Source of the DNA: CAZLLV01 sp964560325
GTDB lineage: Bacteria; Acidobacteriota; Thermoanaerobaculia; Multivoradales; DATKCC01
Length of the DNA: 7,797 bases
Assembly (NCBI GenBank): GCA_964560325.1
Contig: CAZLLV010000159.1
Span: 1-7,797, forward strand
Reading direction: 5' to 3'
Positions 5,023 through 7,797 of the stretch are shown here, one piece after another. The notes under the pieces are model-generated. The model was given only the letters and a program-made list of their open reading frames with translations. It made no database searches and had not been told where the DNA came from. The position numbers and the translations under genes are program-made. Numbering within the stretch: position 1 is the first letter of the stretch; each line of letters opens with the position of its first letter.

Positions 5023-6308
5023 GTCGCCTCCTCGATCGGCAGCGGGTGCACGGCCAGCGGGAGCTCCTCGCTCACGTCCGGCCAGCCGGCGACCTCGCCG
5101 TGGACCTTCAGCTTCCAGACGATCCGGTGGTCCGACCCGTCGAAGCTGTGCATGGTGTCGGCGGGGAGGCTCAGGAGCGCCGTTCCCCGGGCGGGCGAGC
5201 CGGCCGGTCCGCCGCGGACGACGTCCACCAGCTTGTGGGTGGCGAAGGTCTCCCGGTCGCTCCGGGTGTCGTCGCCCTGGCGGTAGTCGGCCTCCTCGGC
5301 CCCCTCGAGCGTGATCTTCAGCCGGCGGATGCGGCCGGCGCGGCCACGGAAGCTCCAGCTCAGCTCGTGCGTCCCCCCGAGGACCACGCGCCCCGGCGCG
5401 AGCTCCAGGCGCGGGCGCGGATTGAAGAGCGCCAGGATCTGGTACGGCACGCCGACCAGGAGCAGCAGGCCGACCAGGACGAAGGGCAGGATGAAGAGGG
5501 TCAGGCAGCCGTCCGGGGAGCCCTCGGCCCAGCTCTTCCAGGCCAGCCAGACGAAGACGCCGGTGATGCCGTTCCAGATCGCCGCCAGCAGGATCACTCC
5601 GACCAGCTTGCCGAACGGCGACCACTGCGCTTCGAGGACGGTCGGGCCGGAAGCCGCCGTCTCGGCGCTCCAGGCGGCGAGACGGGCCTGCCGCGAGTCG
5701 CCGAGGTCTTCACGCTTCCGCTTTTTGCGCTTCCGGGGGACCTTCGGCAGCCAGTCGGGCACACCCGCGGCCTTCCGGCGCCGGGCGTCGCGGACGCCGG
5801 TGAGCGTGAAGACGATGCCGCCGGCACCGACGAGGATGAACACGAGCGGCATGAGCGCCAGCCAGTACTCGCCGGTGATGCGGTCGAGCAGGACCGCCGC
5901 GGCGGGGTTCTCCGGGTCGACCCGACAGGTGGTGACGCTCCCCGGCGGCAGGCTCTCGACCACCCGGGCCTTGCCCTCGTAGCCGCCGGTCGAGCCGGAG
6001 AAGAACTGGTAGCGGTCGGACTCGTAGGGCCGGCCGCCGACCTCGTAGCGGTAGCGCACCGCCACGCTGTAGGTGTCGCTGTCGTCGCCGGGGTGGGTCT
6101 CGACGGAGCTCTCCAGCACCTCGCACGGCACCGGTGTCCACGAGGTGCGGGCGACGATCGTCTGGTAGAGAGGCCAGACGAAGAGGGCCTCGAACCCGAG
6201 CCCGGCCAGCAGAAAGACGGCGAAGAAGCCGATCATGCAACCGAGCCCGCCCCGCCGGTCGGCGGGGCGGGCGATCGACGCGTCGGAATCGCCGGCCGGG
6301 CCTGTCAA
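5019..6308 (-). CDS. DUF3592 membrane protein with C-terminal arrestin-like domain
   Basis: A 429-residue membrane protein. Predicted helices lie at about 25-47, 148-171, 233-256 and 268-292. Between the first two is a DUF3592 domain, probably extracytoplasmic, with WTPVPCEVLESSVE (57-70), YSVAVRYRYEVGGRPYESDR (80-99) and CRVDPENPAAAVL (128-140). A very basic stretch, PRKRKKRKRED (191-201), lies in the loop between helices 2 and 3 and fits a cytoplasmic side. Residues 297-429 look like a soluble arrestin-like beta sandwich: ELSWSF (315-320), LSLPAD (379-384), then HRIVWKLKVHGEVAGWPDVS (394-413). DUF3592 proteins have no established function. The start is uncertain. TTG at 6308 gives a short Gly/Arg N-terminus of the kind seen before helix 1 in relatives. 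ATG at 6236 is the alternative, but a 12-bp hairpin lies just upstream of it. Neither has a good ribosome binding site. The stop overlaps the next gene by four bases. Confidence 0.87.
   Translation of the reverse strand: MTGPAGDSDASIARPADRRGGLGCMIGFFAVFLLAGLGFEALFVWPLYQTIVARTSWTPVPCEVLESSVETHPGDDSDTYSVAVRYRYEVGGRPYESDRYQFFSGSTGGYEGKARVVESLPPGSVTTCRVDPENPAAAVLLDRITGEYWLALMPLVFILVGAGGIVFTLTGVRDARRRKAAGVPDWLPKVPRKRKKRKREDLGDSRQARLAAWSAETAASGPTVLEAQWSPFGKLVGVILLAAIWNGITGVFVWLAWKSWAEGSPDGCLTLFILPFVLVGLLLLVGVPYQILALFNPRPRLELAPGRVVLGGTHELSWSFRGRAGRIRRLKITLEGAEEADYRQGDDTRSDRETFATHKLVDVVRGGPAGSPARGTALLSLPADTMHSFDGSDHRIVWKLKVHGEVAGWPDVSEELPLAVHPLPIEEAT
6245..6272. other. Perfect 12-bp GC hairpin near the DUF3592 gene start
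   Basis: GCCCGCCCCGCC (6245-6256) and GGCGGGGCGGGC (6261-6272) form a perfect 12-bp, all-GC stem around a 4-base loop (GGTC). If translation starts at TTG 6308 it lies inside codons 13-22. If it starts at ATG 6236 it lies in the leader, eight bases before the start, and would hide any ribosome binding site. It is also 46 bases past the stop of the preceding gene, where a terminator or attenuator might sit, but no T-run follows. Confidence 0.5.
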
Positions 6309-6318
6309 GCGGCGGGCT

Positions 6319-7035
6319 CTACCGCAAGAAGATCACGAGCTGGTTGGCATACTGGAGAGCCGCCGCCTCCGCATCCTCGCCGTGCTCCTGGTTGCGGATC
6401 AGCAGCAGGTCGCCGTCGTTCGCCGTGTCGCGCAGCCGCAGCTCGATCTCGATGAACGGCTCGATCTGGACCCAGCCGAAGCCGCCGCCCTCGCGGTTGA
6501 TGTCGACCAGCGCCAGGTCGAGATCGAGATCGGCCGGGGCACCGGCACCGACCACTTGCAGACCGAGCTGCTCGAAGCCGAGCGCGAAAGCCTGCCGGAC
6601 GGCGGCGAGCTCGTCCGGCGACATGAGGCCGGAGAAGTTCTCGACGTCGGAGATGCTGATCGTGCCGTAGCTCGTGATGTCGAAACCGAGCTGCTTCGGC
6701 TCCTGGACCAGGTTCGAGGCCCCGCCGCCGCCGCCGCGGCCGAACCGCCGCTTCGGCTGGGGCTCCTCCACCGGGGCGGCGTCGGCGCCCTGCCAGCCGG
6801 GGGTGAGCGCCCAGCCCCAGTCGAACTCCTGGCCGTTTCGCTCCAGGTCCTCGATCATGATCCGGTACTCGGCGTCCTTCAAGAAGACGTTCTTGATCTC
6901 CTCGCCTTCCTCGTAGTCGTCGCTCTGGAAGAAAGTCTCCTCGTCCGCGTGCGCCACCGGCGCGGCGACCAGGAGGCTGAGCGCGAGCGCGCCCAACGTG
7001 ATTTTGCGAAGGTCGAGCTGGAAGATGTCACGCAT
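6319..7035 (-). CDS. Secreted protein of unknown function
   Basis: I do not recognise this 238-residue protein. A clear Sec signal peptide spans residues 1-30, with basic residues, a hydrophobic run TLGALALSLLVAAPVAHA (13-30) and a likely cut after AHA. There is no cysteine at all, so it is not a lipoprotein. The mature part starts very acidic (DEETFFQSDDYEEGEE), passes a Pro/Arg linker and a glycine run (GRGGGGG, 99-105), then enters a folded domain from about 117: FDITSYGTISISDVENFSGL, a helix at 139-158, and ADLDLDLALVDINREGGGFG (168-187). Its ending IEPFIEIELRLRDTANDGDL, LLIRNQEHGEDA resembles the weakly conserved envelope domains with alternating beta strands (DUF4410/DUF3313-like), but this is a loose impression. 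The ATG at 7035 has AAGGAG eight bases upstream. It lies 48 bases after msrA and 10 before the DUF3592 gene's TTG, probably one transcript. Confidence 0.82.
   Translation of the reverse strand: MRDIFQLDLRKITLGALALSLLVAAPVAHADEETFFQSDDYEEGEEIKNVFLKDAEYRIMIEDLERNGQEFDWGWALTPGWQGADAAPVEEPQPKRRFGRGGGGGASNLVQEPKQLGFDITSYGTISISDVENFSGLMSPDELAAVRQAFALGFEQLGLQVVGAGAPADLDLDLALVDINREGGGFGWVQIEPFIEIELRLRDTANDGDLLLIRNQEHGEDAEAAALQYANQLVIFLR
6722..6736. repeat. Short (CCG)5 trinucleotide run encoding poly-glycine
   Basis: Five perfect CCG units, read on the minus strand as glycine codons, form part of the GRGGGGG linker (residues 99-105) of the secreted protein. It separates the acidic N-terminal part from the folded C-terminal part. 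Such runs are prone to slippage, and changes by whole units would keep the frame. Confidence 0.85.
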
Positions 7036-7083
7036 GGTGTCCGCTCCTTCTGGAAATTCGAGAGTCGAGCCTGACGCCGGCCG

Positions 7084-7623
7084 TCAGGTGTCGTCGGCCG
7101 CATCGCCGAAGCGCGCCCGGTACTTGGCGAGCTTCGGGTTGATCACCACCTGGCAGTAGCCCTGCGTCGGGTTCGTCCGGTAGTAGTTCTGGTGGTACGC
7201 CTCCGCCGGGTAGAAGACGTCGAGGGGCTCGACCCGGGTGACGATCGGGTCCTCGAACACCCCCTCCTCCTCCAGGTCCCGCATCACCTCTTCCGCGACG
7301 TTCCGCTGCTCGTCGGAGTGATAGAGCACGATCGACCGGTACTGCGTACCCCGGTCGGCGCCCTGGCGGTCGAGCTGCGTCGGGTCGTGGACGGTGAAGA
7401 AGATCTCGAGGATCCGGCGGTACGGCACGACCCGCGGGTCGAACCGCACCTGGACGACCTCGGCGTGCCCGGTGGAGCCGGAGCACACCTGCGGGTAGGT
7501 CGGAGCGTCCACCTGGCCGCCGGCGTAGCCGGAGACGACCTCGTGGACGCCCGGGACCTCCTGGTAGACGGCCTCCAGGCACCAGAAGCATCCCCCGGCA
7601 AGCGTCGCTGTCTCCGTCGCCAT
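7084..7623 (-). CDS. msrA: Peptide-methionine (S)-S-oxide reductase MsrA
   Basis: A 179-residue enzyme that reduces the S epimer of methionine sulfoxide in proteins and free methionine, repairing oxidative damage with electrons usually drawn from thioredoxin. The catalytic motif GGCFWCLE (10-17) is intact with nucleophile Cys12. Other family signatures follow: GVHEVVSGYAGG (25-36), CSGSTGHAEVVQV (47-59) with Glu55, HDPTQLDRQGADRGTQYRS (79-97), and FYPAEAYHQNYY (137-148). Cys157 in QGYCQVV is the likely resolving cysteine. No signal peptide is present, so it acts in the cytoplasm, and there is no MsrB fusion. The ATG at 7623 is supported by GAGGAG at 7629-7634, five bases upstream, and puts the catalytic cysteine at its usual position. 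It appears to lead a minus-strand operon with the unknown secreted protein, 48 bases downstream. Confidence 0.97.
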   Translation of the reverse strand: MATETATLAGGCFWCLEAVYQEVPGVHEVVSGYAGGQVDAPTYPQVCSGSTGHAEVVQVRFDPRVVPYRRILEIFFTVHDPTQLDRQGADRGTQYRSIVLYHSDEQRNVAEEVMRDLEEEGVFEDPIVTRVEPLDVFYPAEAYHQNYYRTNPTQGYCQVVINPKLAKYRARFGDAADDT

Positions 7624-7797
7624 GTCGTCTCCTCCCTGCCCACACGCCTCTACGATTCCTTCCCTCTAGGGAAGGTCAGGATGGGGGCCCGCCACGTCAT
7701 TCCTGCGAAGGCAGGAATCCAGGAAGCGCCCCTCCATCATAAGAAGCCTTGTCCCTGGCCAATGCCTTTGCGCTGTTTCCAGAGTGCCAAAACGCGC
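7624..7797. other. Non-coding end region with two hairpins, upstream of msrA
   Basis: No gene is seen here. It holds the msrA ribosome binding site, a perfect 7-bp hairpin CCTTCCC-TCTA-GGGAAGG (7658-7675), and the dRS3-like palindrome at 7699-7718. From about 7720 the DNA is visibly less GC-rich than the rest of the window. A possible msrA promoter reads on the minus strand as TTGGCC (7757-7762) and TATGAT (7736-7741) with a 15-base spacer, shorter than ideal; a transcript from it would carry both hairpins in its leader. Confidence 0.5.
7699..7718. repeat. dRS3/REP-like palindromic element
   Basis: ATTCCTGC and GCAGGAAT pair perfectly around GAAG. The flanks extend the familiar form: GTC before and CCAGG after. 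The neisserial dRS3 repeat is ATTCCC, eight bases, GGGAAT, and this copy is that pattern with one C-to-T change in each arm, keeping the pairing. Close relatives occur as dispersed intergenic repeats in several proteobacterial and uncultured genomes. Only one copy is in the window, so its repeat nature here is inferred. Confidence 0.5.

Noticed and set aside
5023..5625. An upstream extension of the arrestin-like gene to 5625.
   Set aside because: The extension is an Arg/Pro/Gly-rich shadow of the DUF3592 gene; the GTG at 5022 has AGGAGG and a typical 4-base stop/start overlap.
5046..6455. A 469-codon open frame on the plus strand.
   Set aside because: It is antisense to the DUF3592 gene and to the start of the next one, with Arg/Gly/Pro-rich composition. 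The minus-strand frame has membrane helices and recognisable motifs, so it is the real gene.

Overview
The window is GC-rich throughout and densely packed with genes, with strong third-position G/C bias. The best lineage clue is the gene at 2528-3736. It has the layout of the 'VWFA-related Acidobacterial domain' family (TIGR03436), which is greatly expanded in Acidobacteriota. Together with the GC content and the cold-shock-tailed ribosome hibernation factor, this suggests an acidobacterium, perhaps of the Thermoanaerobaculia type. That assignment is inference; there is no rRNA or phylogenetic marker here beyond trpS.

Layout from left to right. (1) Positions 1-262 (+) hold the 3' end of a CocE/NonD-type serine hydrolase, followed by a recognisable intrinsic terminator at 283-313. 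(2) Dodecin lies at 352-564 (+). (3) A minus-strand group runs from 3736 down to 579: a secreted VWFA-related protein, a TSUP (TauE/SafE-type) membrane transporter with a GTG start that looks leaderless, and trpS, which converges on dodecin with only 14 bases between the stops. (4) A 232-base divergent region at 3737-3968 contains a spaced inverted repeat and a palindrome. (5) A plus-strand gene at 3969-4583 fuses an HPF/RaiA ribosome hibernation domain to a cold-shock domain. (6) A second minus-strand group runs from 7623 down to 4612: msrA, a secreted protein of unknown function, a four-helix DUF3592 membrane protein with a C-terminal arrestin-like domain, and a small stand-alone arrestin-like protein whose GTG start overlaps the preceding TGA. 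(7) Positions 7624-7797 are non-coding, lower in GC, and carry two short perfect hairpins, one resembling the dRS3/REP type of dispersed repeat.

Functionally this is mostly housekeeping and stress physiology: tryptophan charging, flavin buffering, ribosome hibernation, methionine sulfoxide repair, plus envelope proteins. No CRISPR array, transposase, phage gene, tRNA or rRNA is visible. The least explained part is the DUF3592/arrestin-like gene pair with the unknown secreted protein upstream. It encodes two related beta-sandwich domains, one membrane-tethered and one free, in translationally coupled genes, and is the best candidate here for an uncharacterised module.
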